A stretch of DNA of 36,931 nucleotides from Planctomycetota bacterium. Its GTDB lineage: Bacteria > Planctomycetota > Planctomycetia > Planctomycetales > Planctomycetaceae. The notes below the pieces were generated by a model that saw nothing but the letters and a program-made list of their open reading frames with translations, made no database searches and was not told the DNA's origin. The first letter of the stretch is position 1. Every line of letters begins with the position of its first letter. The translations under genes and the position numbers were made by a program. The stretch lies in the NCBI GenBank assembly GCA_003671275.1, contig QWPB01000072.1, positions 1 to 36,931 on the forward strand, read 5' to 3'. Shown here in pieces: positions 7,729-15,448 of this stretch.

Positions 7729-8307
7729 ATGGCTGGACCATTGGCGCCTAACTTGGCGGAACTGGTCGACCCGCATTACCGCGCGGTCTTTGGCTACGCC
7801 TATCGCCTGACGGGTTCAGTGGTTGAGTCAGAAGACCTGACACAGCAGACATTTCTGCTGGCTCAGGCCAACCTGTCTCAACTGCGCGAGCCCAAGGCGG
7901 CGCGGTCGTGGCTGTATACCATTGCGCGGAATGAGTTCCTTCGACGACGCCCGACGGTTTCCATCACGACACTCGATGATGTGGCGGAACCCACTTCCCC
8001 CGAGTCAGACTTGGGACTGCACGCGGAGGGCGGCCTGATCGGTGGTGATCTCACCTCAGAGCAGTTGCAGACCGCGCTGCGGACGATTTCGCCCGAGTTT
8101 CGAGTCCCACTGGTGATGTTCTTCCTCGAAGAACTCAGCTACCGCGAGATTGCCGATCGGCTCCAGCTGCCGATCGGAACTGTGATGAGTCGGCTTTCCC
8201 GTGGGAAAGGCCAGCTTCGACGAAAGCTGGAACCCTACTTGTGTGAGTCAGTGAACAGCGTCGTCCCGCCTTCTCAGCAACCCCTAACTCCTGATGGAAT
8301 CGCCTGA
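7729..8307 (+). CDS. ECF-type RNA polymerase sigma factor
   Basis: A 192-residue alternative sigma factor that would direct RNA polymerase to a specific promoter set. Region 2 is seen at about residues 12-72 (HYRAVFGYAYRLTGSVVESEDLTQQTF, with the -10 recognition helix ending in SWLYTIARNEFLRRR). Region 4 is at about residues 120-165, with the helix-turn-helix ELSYREIADRLQLPIGTVMSRLSRGK. GAGGGA lies five bases before the ATG. The next gene starts six bases after the stop and encodes an anti-sigma factor, so the pair is almost certainly one regulatory unit. The 288 bp upstream hold no gene I can support and probably carry its promoter. Confidence 0.93.
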   Translation: MAGPLAPNLAELVDPHYRAVFGYAYRLTGSVVESEDLTQQTFLLAQANLSQLREPKAARSWLYTIARNEFLRRRPTVSITTLDDVAEPTSPESDLGLHAEGGLIGGDLTSEQLQTALRTISPEFRVPLVMFFLEELSYREIADRLQLPIGTVMSRLSRGKGQLRRKLEPYLCESVNSVVPPSQQPLTPDGIA

Positions 8308-8313
8308 ACTGTC

Positions 8314-9054
8314 ATGGATTGTCAGACAGCCCGCACATTGATCGACACCATCCCCGCCGGCAGCCCCGAATGGCGGTCTGCCGAGGGGATGGCTGCGGAG
8401 CGGCATCTGGCGGTTTGCCCGGACTGTCAATCAGTGGCCCATGAAATTCGTGAGCTGGATGATCGGCTCAGCCGTCTGATGGCCGATGTCCCGATTCCAG
8501 TGGGCCTGCCGGAGCGTCTGCGGGCCATCGCTGTCCCCGCGACAGGGTCGGCTAATCCGGCAGCGTCACGACGCATTGGCCAGCGGGTTCTTGGAGCGGT
8601 CGTGGCCCTGGGACTGATGGTGACCATCGGGATTTCGCTCTGGTGGTTCCGACCTGTCCAATTCACCGTAGCACAGTATGCCACCGCAGCTGCCGACTGG
8701 CTCAACACGCGGACCGGTGCCGCTCCCGGCGCATTTGATGGCTCATTCAACTCGCAACTGCGTGATGAACGGTGGCAGTCGGTATGTGAAGGTCCGGCGG
8801 TCGGGTGGGATTTGGATGGCCGTCCAGGACACGACGTCGCTGCGTATCGAATTCGCATTGACGATTTACGAATGACGGGCTGGCTGCTGGTGATCCCCGT
8901 CAACCGCGTGAGCGACCTCCCCGAGTCGCATACCCCTGAAAAGATTGCTTACACTCAAGCCGCCTGGCGCACGGAGAACCATCTCCTGATTTGCGTCTCC
9001 GATCGCACGGGGATCGAGCGGTTGATCGCGGCCTGGTCGCAAACAGCTGCTTAA
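8314..9054 (+). CDS. Membrane-anchored zinc-finger anti-sigma factor
   Basis: Predicted to hold the preceding sigma factor inactive at the membrane. The 246-residue product starts MDCQTAR and carries the ZAS motif H31-x3-C35-x2-C38 (HLAVCPDC), with C3 as a likely further ligand. One membrane helix spans about residues 90-112 (LGAVVALGLMVTIGISLWWF), leaving a domain of about 130 residues outside the cytoplasm that could sense a signal. Its start lies six bases after the sigma factor stop. I recognise no sensor family in the C-terminal domain. The dgoK gene follows after 39 bp and may be in the same operon. Confidence 0.88.
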   Translation: MDCQTARTLIDTIPAGSPEWRSAEGMAAERHLAVCPDCQSVAHEIRELDDRLSRLMADVPIPVGLPERLRAIAVPATGSANPAASRRIGQRVLGAVVALGLMVTIGISLWWFRPVQFTVAQYATAAADWLNTRTGAAPGAFDGSFNSQLRDERWQSVCEGPAVGWDLDGRPGHDVAAYRIRIDDLRMTGWLLVIPVNRVSDLPESHTPEKIAYTQAAWRTENHLLICVSDRTGIERLIAAWSQTAA

Positions 9055-9093
9055 TCACAGTAGGACCGACTCTCATCTGGGGCTGAGGTTTGC

Positions 9094-10053
9094 GTGTCTC
9101 TGATCTGCATCGACACCGGAACAACCAGCTCGCGAGTCTGGCTGGTTGAAAACGGAGAGATCCAATACGGGGTTGCGGCTGACGTCGGAGTCCGCGATAC
9201 GGCCCGTGACGGAAACAACCATCGGCTGCGAGAAACGCTCGGTAACCTCCTCCGCCAGGCGCGGGACCGGGCCACCGTCCCCGTAACACAAATTGCCGCA
9301 GCTGGGATGATTACGTCGGCACTCGGGCTGCGCGAGGTACCGCATGTGGCAGCTCCGGCAGGCTGCTGCGAACTATCCGCTGGGGCCGTTCAATATGTGG
9401 ACGACGAACTGGGCGACCTCCCCATCACGCTTTTCCCAGGTGTCCGCAGTGGCCCATGGGGTGATCCTGCGTCAATCGCCGACACCGATATCATGCGAGG
9501 GGAGGAGACGCTCTGTCTGGGGCTGATCGCTCAACGGCCCGGGTCGCTGCGTACCGTGATCAACCTGGGTTCGCACTGGAAGACCATCCTCCTGAACGAT
9601 CTGGGGCAAATCACCTCCAGCCACACGACACTTTCGGGTGAACTGCTGCATGCGATCATGACCCAGACCGTCCTGGCGAGTGCCGTCCCGTCGGGACGTC
9701 CCGGGTCGATTGACAACGCATGGTGCCTGCAGGGAGCCCACGCGTTTGCCTCCATGGGGCTCAGCCGGATGCTGTTTACTGTCCGACTGTGGGAGCTTCA
9801 GGCTTCCGAGGTCACGCCGCGGCAGCGGCTGTCTTACCTGATCGGCGGACTCGTCGCCGAGGCGCTCACGGCTGTTCTTCGCAGGGCCTTACCGGGGGAG
9901 TCGGTGCTGATCATTGGCGAAGGGGGCATCGCCCAGGCGTGGCGTCTGCTTCTCGCTGAATCAGGTATTGCCAGCGAAATTCTGCCGCCCGAGGCCACTT
10001 CGGTGGCGTTCGTTCATGGGATTCTGACATTACTCGCAGCCACCCCCTCTTGA
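9094..10053 (+). CDS. dgoK: 2-dehydro-3-deoxygalactonokinase
   Basis: Phosphorylates 2-keto-3-deoxygalactonate with ATP, a step of galactonate catabolism (De Ley-Doudoroff route). The 319-residue protein matches DgoK from end to end: an N-terminal phosphate-binding DTGTTSSRVWLV, then AAAGMITSALGLREVPHVAAP, PGVRSG, DIMRGEETLCLGL, VINLGSHWKTI, SHTTLSGELLHAI, and a C-terminal IIGEGGIAQAW. The start is the GTG at 9094, with a GAGG ribosome binding site seven bases upstream; no ATG gives the conserved N-terminus. It lies 39 bp after the anti-sigma gene. The sugar dehydrogenase at 6343 could catalyse an earlier step of the same pathway, but galactonate dehydratase and the aldolase are not in the window. 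Confidence 0.92.
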   Translation: MSLICIDTGTTSSRVWLVENGEIQYGVAADVGVRDTARDGNNHRLRETLGNLLRQARDRATVPVTQIAAAGMITSALGLREVPHVAAPAGCCELSAGAVQYVDDELGDLPITLFPGVRSGPWGDPASIADTDIMRGEETLCLGLIAQRPGSLRTVINLGSHWKTILLNDLGQITSSHTTLSGELLHAIMTQTVLASAVPSGRPGSIDNAWCLQGAHAFASMGLSRMLFTVRLWELQASEVTPRQRLSYLIGGLVAEALTAVLRRALPGESVLIIGEGGIAQAWRLLLAESGIASEILPPEATSVAFVHGILTLLAATPS

Positions 10054-10201
10054 CCGATTGATCGACGAGTTCATCCTTTCTGGGATTTCGGGCGACTCGC
10101 CCTCGTTTTCCGGCTTGATTACACTGTGCGGTTCTTCCCCGGAGGCCAATAGGAACCAGTGGTGGTTTCGACGGTACTGGGTGGCATAAGGCAATGGTCA
10201 G

Positions 10202-11332
10202 ATGGTCAACAGCGCAACAATCGGTGCCACGAACTCCGCTACTAACAGCGGAAGCTGGATGCAGTGGCATTTGCTGGGCCAGCGTGTGCTGGGCGGACAT
10301 GCCCTGACGCGGGAAGAATGCCACGCGGTCCTCAATTGCTCCGATGTCGAGGTGCCGGATCTGCTGGCGGCGACATTCCGCGTGCGGCGCGAACATTTCG
10401 GTCTCAAGGTCCACTTCTACTATCTCAAGAATGCCAAGAGCGGCCTGTGCCCCGAGGATTGCGGTTACTGCTCGCAGTCGATCATTTCGACCGCGCCCAT
10501 TGAAAAGTACACGATCGCCAATGAGCGAGTCCTGCTGGAAGGGGCCCGCAAGGCCAAGGCCCTCAACGCTCGGACCTACTGCATTGTGGCCAGCGGTCGC
10601 GGCCCGACCGATCGTGAAGTCGACCATGTGTGCAGCACCGTACAGAAGATCAAGGACGAACTCGGCCTGCACATCTGTGCCTGCCTGGGGCTCCTCAAGC
10701 CGCACCAGGCCGAAAAGCTCGCCGCTGCGGGGGTCGACCGGATCAACCACAACCTGAATACCAGCCGTCGGTACTACGAAGAGATCTGCACGACCCACAC
10801 CTACGAAGATCGGGTGCAGACGCTGAACGTTGTCGCCAAGGCGGGGATGGAGCTGTGCAGCGGGCTGATCGTCGGCATGGGCGAGACAGAGCAGGATCTC
10901 GTCGATGTGGTGATGGAGTTCCGCCAACTGAAGGTCCACTCGATTCCGGTGAACTTCTTGAATTCGATCGAAGGGACGCCGCTCGAGGCGGTGCATGCCC
11001 TGAACCCTCGGTACTGTCTGAAGGTGTTGTGTCTGTTGCGGCTGGCTCACCCCCAGGTCGAGATCCGCATCGCCGGTGGTCGCGAGGTGAACCTCCGCTG
11101 GCTCCAGGCCATGGGGCTCTACGCAGCGAACTCGATGTTCGTGAGCGACTATTTGACAACGAAGGGTCAAGATCCGCAGGAAGATTTCAAGATGGTCGCC
11201 GACCTCGGTTTTGAAATCGTCACGGGCGACCACGTCTCGTCCGACGAGGTCTGTTCCCCCACCAACTGCGATGACGGGGCTGCCATCGCCACCGCCGACC
11301 ACAGCTGCGGCGGGCATACATGCGGCGGATGA
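10202..11332 (+). CDS. bioB: Biotin synthase, with a Cys/His-rich C-terminal tail
   Basis: A radical SAM enzyme that inserts sulfur into dethiobiotin in the last step of biotin synthesis. C83, C87 and C90 (CPEDCGYC) bind the [4Fe-4S] cluster. Candidates for the [2Fe-2S] ligands include C127 in ARTYCIVASGRGPT, a Cys in LHICACLGLL and the Cys in ELCSGLIVGMGET, with an Arg in IRIAGGREVN. NHNLNTSRRYY is a further family signature. The 376-residue length exceeds the E. coli enzyme by about 30. Part of the excess is a terminal stretch with four cysteines and two histidines in about the last 26 residues. The gene lies 148 bp after dgoK with no other biotin genes nearby. AAGG lies 8-10 bases before the ATG. 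The last 26 residues are not part of the catalytic barrel. Confidence 0.95.
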   Translation: MVNSATIGATNSATNSGSWMQWHLLGQRVLGGHALTREECHAVLNCSDVEVPDLLAATFRVRREHFGLKVHFYYLKNAKSGLCPEDCGYCSQSIISTAPIEKYTIANERVLLEGARKAKALNARTYCIVASGRGPTDREVDHVCSTVQKIKDELGLHICACLGLLKPHQAEKLAAAGVDRINHNLNTSRRYYEEICTTHTYEDRVQTLNVVAKAGMELCSGLIVGMGETEQDLVDVVMEFRQLKVHSIPVNFLNSIEGTPLEAVHALNPRYCLKVLCLLRLAHPQVEIRIAGGREVNLRWLQAMGLYAANSMFVSDYLTTKGQDPQEDFKMVADLGFEIVTGDHVSSDEVCSPTNCDDGAAIATADHSCGGHTCGG

Positions 11333-11346
11333 GAAGTCGGCCGGCT

Positions 11347-11399
11347 CCCCGGTTGTTTTGATGAGTCGACTGCGGATATCCGCAGGTCAACCGGCGGGG
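11347..11399 (+). terminator. Nested inverted repeat after bioB, possible terminator
   Basis: Just after the bioB stop, CCGGTTG (11349-11355) pairs with CAACCGG (11388-11394), and flanking C and G runs can extend the stem. Inside lies a perfect 16-bp palindrome, CTGCGGATATCCGCAG (11370-11385). The structure could end the bioB transcript, though no clear T run follows. The palindrome could equally be a protein-binding site. Confidence 0.45.
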
Positions 11400-11472
11400 C
11401 AATCTCAGGGAACACCCCTATAAAAGAGGGAGTCCGAGGGCCAATGCCAGTCTAGCCCGTCACTCCGGTCGC

Positions 11473-11514
11473 GAGGGCCCCTGACAGCCAGTTGAAAACG
11501 TGGAGAGGGGCCTC
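11473..11514. repeat. Inverted repeat between the convergent bioB and PSD1-type genes
   Basis: GAGGGCCCCT (11473-11482) pairs with AGGGGCCTC (11506-11514) with one bulged base. It sits just beyond the 3' end of the minus-strand gene that stops at 11533 and may act as a terminator for either strand. The loop contains GTTGAAAACGTGG (11491-11503), which recurs at 26960-26972. Confidence 0.5.
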
Positions 11515-11532
11515 CCATCCAGATACACGGGA

Positions 11533-14499
11533 TCAGTCCAGATACACGAACTCGTTGAGATTCAGCACCATCAGACAGTAGTACTTCTGGGCTGCCTCAT
11601 CGCTCATCTGATGCTGACTTTTCAAATCAGCAATCAGCATCACCCCTCGGACGATCTCCGCTTCGGTGGGCATTCGCTGCAATGCCTGACGCAGGACAGC
11701 AGCCACAAAAACCTTCGGGTCCGATCCGACGGAATGGCGAGTTTTTTGGGCAAGCAGTTCCGCCTGTTCATTCAGAAAGACGCTGTTGAGCATCGAAAGT
11801 GCTTGTGTCGGTTGCGTGGTCGCGAACCGAACGGGACAAACCGAATCCGAATCCGCGACATCGAAAGCCGCCAACAACGGGACCGTCAGCGACCGCTTGA
11901 TGTGAATGTAAATGCTGCGTCGAGCCTTGTCTTCGGGCGACGAGTTCTCCCATCCCGCCCCCGGCCGCGACTGTCCGGCCAGCACTTCGGCTTCGATGGT
12001 CGGGTAAATGCTCGGACCGTACATCTTGTCGATGTTCAGCGTACCGTTGGTGGCGAGAATCGTGTCACGAATCTCTTCTGCACGCAGCCGCCGCATATCG
12101 AAACGCCAGAACCAGGCGTTCAGCGGATCGGCTGTCAACGCCTGCTCCTGTCCTCGCGACGACATCCGATAGGTGTTGGAACTCAGAATCAGCCGATGGA
12201 TGTGCCGCAGATCCCAGTGGTGTTCGATGAGTTCCGCAGCCAGCCAGTTGAGCAGTTCGGGATGGGTGGGGGCATCGCCCTGCAGTCCAAAATTACTCGA
12301 TGACGCCACAATCCCCCGGCCAAAATGCCATTGCCAGATGCGATTCACAATCACCCGGGCGGTCAGTGGATTCTCGGGGCTCACCATCCACTCGGCCAGA
12401 GCCCGCCGCCGTCCCGTTGAGGCCCCATGATCCGGTACGCGGATCTCCGGAGTCGTGCTGGTTAGCACCGCCGGAAAGCCGGGTTGGACGGCATCCCCCT
12501 GAGCACGGGCATTCCCGCGAATCAGGATGTGCGTTGGCGGAGCGTCTTTCCCGTGTTCTTTCACGACCAGCGCCATCCCCTGACTCCGGGGTGGGTTATC
12601 CCGCAGTTGCTTCCGCTGTTGCCGCAGCTGGACATAGTCCTTGAACTGTTTCTGTGTCAGGAACTGTCCGACGTGGGGTTTCAAGACGCGTTCGCGAACG
12701 CTCTCTGCCTTGAAATCGTCGATTTCCCCGCCCTTGAGGTGTGGCTTCATCGATTCTTCGAAGGCCTCGATCTGTTTGTCAAGTTCTTCCAGCCGGGCAC
12801 GAAAGGCAACCTGCTCGGCTTCCATCGCAAGCTGTTCCGGAGACGAATTTCCTTCCAGCAACCCTACGTCGATGTACTGTCCGCCACCGGTTTGTTTGCA
12901 ATGAACCGCCAACACATTTTCGCCGTTGACCAGCATCTGGCGGGGCAGTTCGAGAGGAAGTACCGAGTAGCCGGTCGTATACCGTTTCTGTTCGAGTACC
13001 CGCGTCCCGTTCAGGTAGATCTCGGCGTCTTCGTCGTGGTGCAGTCGCACCGCCAGTCGAGACTCGGGACTGAATGCCGCTGGAGCCTGGAATGTTCTCC
13101 GTAGCCAGATGTCCGCAGTCTTCCATTCGGTACGGACAACGCTGCCCGGTGTCCCAGGAGAGCCAAAGCCACCGAGACCGGTCTTCCAGTCACTGGCGTC
13201 AAACCGAATTTGGGACCACCCCTCGGCGGGGGTCTCCGTGGTGTAGCTCCACGTCTGGCCGTCCTGCTCCGAAGTGGGAACCAGCGGAGTGGTCGACGCG
13301 GGAGCGGCGATCTGTGGAGTGATGTCGAGGAGCGACGCTCCGCCCCCATTGTCGAAATGCTGGACATTTCGAAAGAATGCGAGGAATCGGTAGTAGTCCG
13401 CCTGGGGGACGGGATCGAGTTTATGATCGTGACACCGGGCGCAGTTCAACGTCAGGCCCAGAAACGCCTGAGCGGTGGTCCCCACGATATCGTCCAGCCC
13501 GTCAAAGTAGGCCATCTCGCGATCGACCGGCTCATCATCCCAGAGTCCGAGTCGATAGTACCCGGTCGCAATCAGCGAATCGGGAGTGACGTGTTCCAAC
13601 TCGTCACCGGCGATCTGCTCCTTCAGGAATTGATCGTAGGGTTTATTTTCATGAATCGACCGAATGACATAGTCCCGGTATCGCCACACGTGTGGCTTGG
13701 GATTGTCGCGTTCATAGCTGTTGGTTTCGGCATACCGGACAAGATCGAGCCAGTAGCGTGCCCAATGCTCACCATGCTGCGGAGAGGTCAACAGTGACTC
13801 AACCAGCTCGCGATAGGCCTCGGCGCTGGGAGCTGACTCAAATTGTGTGACATCGTCCGGATGGGGCGGCAGGCCGATCAGATCGTAGTGAACCCGCCGA
13901 TACAGCTCGCGCGGAGCCGCCGCCGGGTTGGGAGTCAGGCCGTGGGTCTCCAGCTGCTTCAGAACGAAAGCGTCAATCGGATTGACGACCCAGCTGGGCG
14001 TTCCGACCGCCGGCACAACCGGCTTCTGGATTAGGCGAAACGACCAGTGATTGCGGGTGGTTTCGTTGACCTGCGGCACGCCGTGCGTGGAAGCGGCTGG
14101 GGCAGCTCCTTCGGGCATGGGCAGACCGATCTCGACCCAGCGGGTCAGGATGGCAATCGACTCCGCCGGCAACTTCCCGGACGGGGGCATCTCGAAACCG
14201 TCATAATTCACGGCTTGCAAGAGCAGGCTGTCAGCGGGTTTTTCCAAGGAGACCGCGGGTCCAGACTCGCCTCCCTGCAGCAGCGCTTTGCGTCCGTCCA
14301 GACTCAGGCCGCCCTTGGCCTTACCGTCAAGATGGCATTTACCGCAGTGCTGAGCCAGCAGGGGGCGGACCTTCGCCTCGTAAAAAGCCATGCTCTCAGC
14401 AGAGGGCACAGCCCCATCCGCAGCGTCACAGACGCGGACCGATCCCGCGACCATGCCCCACATGACCAGCCCATGAACAACGGAGCGCACAACACCCAT
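11533..14499 (-). CDS. Planctomycete cytochrome c / DUF1549 / DUF1553 protein
   Basis: A large secreted protein of a family amplified in Planctomycetes; its biochemical role is not established. A signal peptide (about residues 1-27, ending VCDAADG) precedes a PSCyt1 domain with the haem motif CGKCH and the MPP segment of an axial ligand. The DUF1549 (PSCyt2) domain spans about residues 160-375 and has the typical RVHYDLIGLPP and a second motif, CARCHDHKLDPV. Residues of roughly 410-550 look like a beta-sandwich sugar-binding insert (LHHDEDAEIYLNGTRV). DUF1553 (PSD1) follows, with RRALAEWMVSPENPLTARV and VNRIWQWHFGRGIV. Full length is 988 residues. Such genes usually sit directly beside a DUF1501 gene; here the DUF1501 gene is almost 5 kb away. 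A G-rich ribosome binding site precedes the ATG. Confidence 0.9.
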   Translation of the reverse strand: MGVVRSVVHGLVMWGMVAGSVRVCDAADGAVPSAESMAFYEAKVRPLLAQHCGKCHLDGKAKGGLSLDGRKALLQGGESGPAVSLEKPADSLLLQAVNYDGFEMPPSGKLPAESIAILTRWVEIGLPMPEGAAPAASTHGVPQVNETTRNHWSFRLIQKPVVPAVGTPSWVVNPIDAFVLKQLETHGLTPNPAAAPRELYRRVHYDLIGLPPHPDDVTQFESAPSAEAYRELVESLLTSPQHGEHWARYWLDLVRYAETNSYERDNPKPHVWRYRDYVIRSIHENKPYDQFLKEQIAGDELEHVTPDSLIATGYYRLGLWDDEPVDREMAYFDGLDDIVGTTAQAFLGLTLNCARCHDHKLDPVPQADYYRFLAFFRNVQHFDNGGGASLLDITPQIAAPASTTPLVPTSEQDGQTWSYTTETPAEGWSQIRFDASDWKTGLGGFGSPGTPGSVVRTEWKTADIWLRRTFQAPAAFSPESRLAVRLHHDEDAEIYLNGTRVLEQKRYTTGYSVLPLELPRQMLVNGENVLAVHCKQTGGGQYIDVGLLEGNSSPEQLAMEAEQVAFRARLEELDKQIEAFEESMKPHLKGGEIDDFKAESVRERVLKPHVGQFLTQKQFKDYVQLRQQRKQLRDNPPRSQGMALVVKEHGKDAPPTHILIRGNARAQGDAVQPGFPAVLTSTTPEIRVPDHGASTGRRRALAEWMVSPENPLTARVIVNRIWQWHFGRGIVASSSNFGLQGDAPTHPELLNWLAAELIEHHWDLRHIHRLILSSNTYRMSSRGQEQALTADPLNAWFWRFDMRRLRAEEIRDTILATNGTLNIDKMYGPSIYPTIEAEVLAGQSRPGAGWENSSPEDKARRSIYIHIKRSLTVPLLAAFDVADSDSVCPVRFATTQPTQALSMLNSVFLNEQAELLAQKTRHSVGSDPKVFVAAVLRQALQRMPTEAEIVRGVMLIADLKSQHQMSDEAAQKYYCLMVLNLNEFVYLD

Positions 14500-14678
14500 C
14501 CCGGAGTCCCCCTGGAGTTTCTTAGCAGTCCTAATTAAATCCTCGCTGATCGGTCGTCAAAACGCAAGCGCGACGGCCCTGCCGGGAAAGGTAGACGAAC
14601 CCAACAGTCCGGTCCGTGGAAGCCCCCTGACCACAGGGATTCCCGACGCAGGTTCAGAATTTGTCTTCAGATGACACC

Positions 14679-14725
14679 GACAGGAATGTCTGTCACTGAT
14701 CCAAGAGGGCAGGCATTCCTGTCTG
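14679..14725. repeat. Dispersed inverted repeat, copy 1
   Basis: CGACAGGAATGTCTG at 14679-14692 (plus one flanking base) faces CAGGCATTCCTGTCTG (14710-14725) as an imperfect inverted repeat. The same arms occur at 30704-30769, and both copies are preceded by GTCTTCAGA. It lies in the 256-bp non-coding gap upstream of the gene at 14499. Confidence 0.75.
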
Positions 14726-14755
14726 CCTCGACAGAAGATCATTTCTGAAAAAGCT

Positions 14756-15268
14756 CTAGTGGTGAGCGTCGGCGAGCAACACTTCGCCATGACCGTGGCC
14801 GTGATCGTCGCCATGGCCGTGTGAATCGTGGCCATGGGCATCCTGACCGTGTTCCTCTTCCGCAGAGTCTTCCCCGGAAAAATCGACCAGACCATCGAAT
14901 ACACCGGCCAGCTGGGCTGACCCGGCCAGAAACATGATGACAACCAGACCCACGACATAGACCAGCTTGCCAACAAAGTTCGACAGCGAGAGTTTGATGC
15001 CCAAAATTGGGTAGTAATGCTGTCCGTCAATCGGCGGAGCCACACTCCCCCAGACCAGCACCGCCAGCAGGGCCACCAGGGCAATTCCCAGAAAGCCCCC
15101 GGATCGGATCACCGACGAGAGACGCTGCCAGTTCACAGCCAGTCCCCAGAAGGCCGCCCAGGCGATCAGCGGGGTCCAGGGAATCAGCAGCGTCGCCGTG
15201 GCAACGACAACCTGCAGCACTGCGCCAAGCAGGTTCAGGAGAGCTTCGATCAACACCATGACAGTCAC
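14756..15268 (-). CDS. Small membrane protein with histidine-rich C-terminal tail, function unknown
   Basis: A 170-residue protein I cannot assign to a family. Three or four hydrophobic segments (about residues 5-30, 30-45, 57-75 and 97-120) are followed by an acidic and histidine-rich tail with ten histidines in about 31 residues. The pattern HGHGDDHGHGHG suggests binding of Zn, Ni, Co or Cu. The frame opens at GTG 15268; an ATG three codons later (15259) is an equally good start, and no strong ribosome binding site separates them. It lies alone between the PSCyt1/PSD1 gene and the YXWGXW gene, all on the minus strand. The consistent hydrophobic pattern supports a real gene; function is unknown. 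Confidence 0.72.
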   Translation of the reverse strand: MTVMVLIEALLNLLGAVLQVVVATATLLIPWTPLIAWAAFWGLAVNWQRLSSVIRSGGFLGIALVALLAVLVWGSVAPPIDGQHYYPILGIKLSLSNFVGKLVYVVGLVVIMFLAGSAQLAGVFDGLVDFSGEDSAEEEHGQDAHGHDSHGHGDDHGHGHGEVLLADAHH

Positions 15269-15385
15269 GTATCCGAACGGGACCAGAAATCTTGCCGCCA
15301 GTCATCAGCGACTTGCCTTGAGGATAACAAGGTTCGGGGGATGAATTCCATCCGAGAACCCCCGCTCCCGCCCTCAAGAACACCA

Positions 15386-15421
15386 GAAGCCGCCCCAGAA
15401 GTTTCTTTCTCGGGCGGCTTC
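15386..15421 (-). terminator. Terminator of the YXWGXW gene
   Basis: A perfect 10-bp stem, GAAGCCGCCC (15386-15395) with GGGCGGCTTC (15412-15421), lies 28 bases beyond the stop codon at 15449. The 16-base loop contains a further AGAA/TTCT pairing. A second nested hairpin (GGTTC 15331-15335 with GAACC 15356-15360, inner GGATG/CATCC) follows in the direction of transcription. T-rich sequence after the first stem is modest. Confidence 0.6.
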
Positions 15422-15448
15422 GAGGTGATTCCTCCGATCAAATGGTGA

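Noticed and set aside
9911-11317. Minus-strand open frame of 468 residues
   Set aside because: It is antisense to dgoK and bioB; bioB has all its cluster-binding cysteines, so the minus-strand frame is a shadow.
14557-15084. Minus-strand open frame of 175 residues
   Set aside because: It overlaps the His-tailed membrane protein in another frame and lacks that protein's regular hydrophobic and His-rich pattern.
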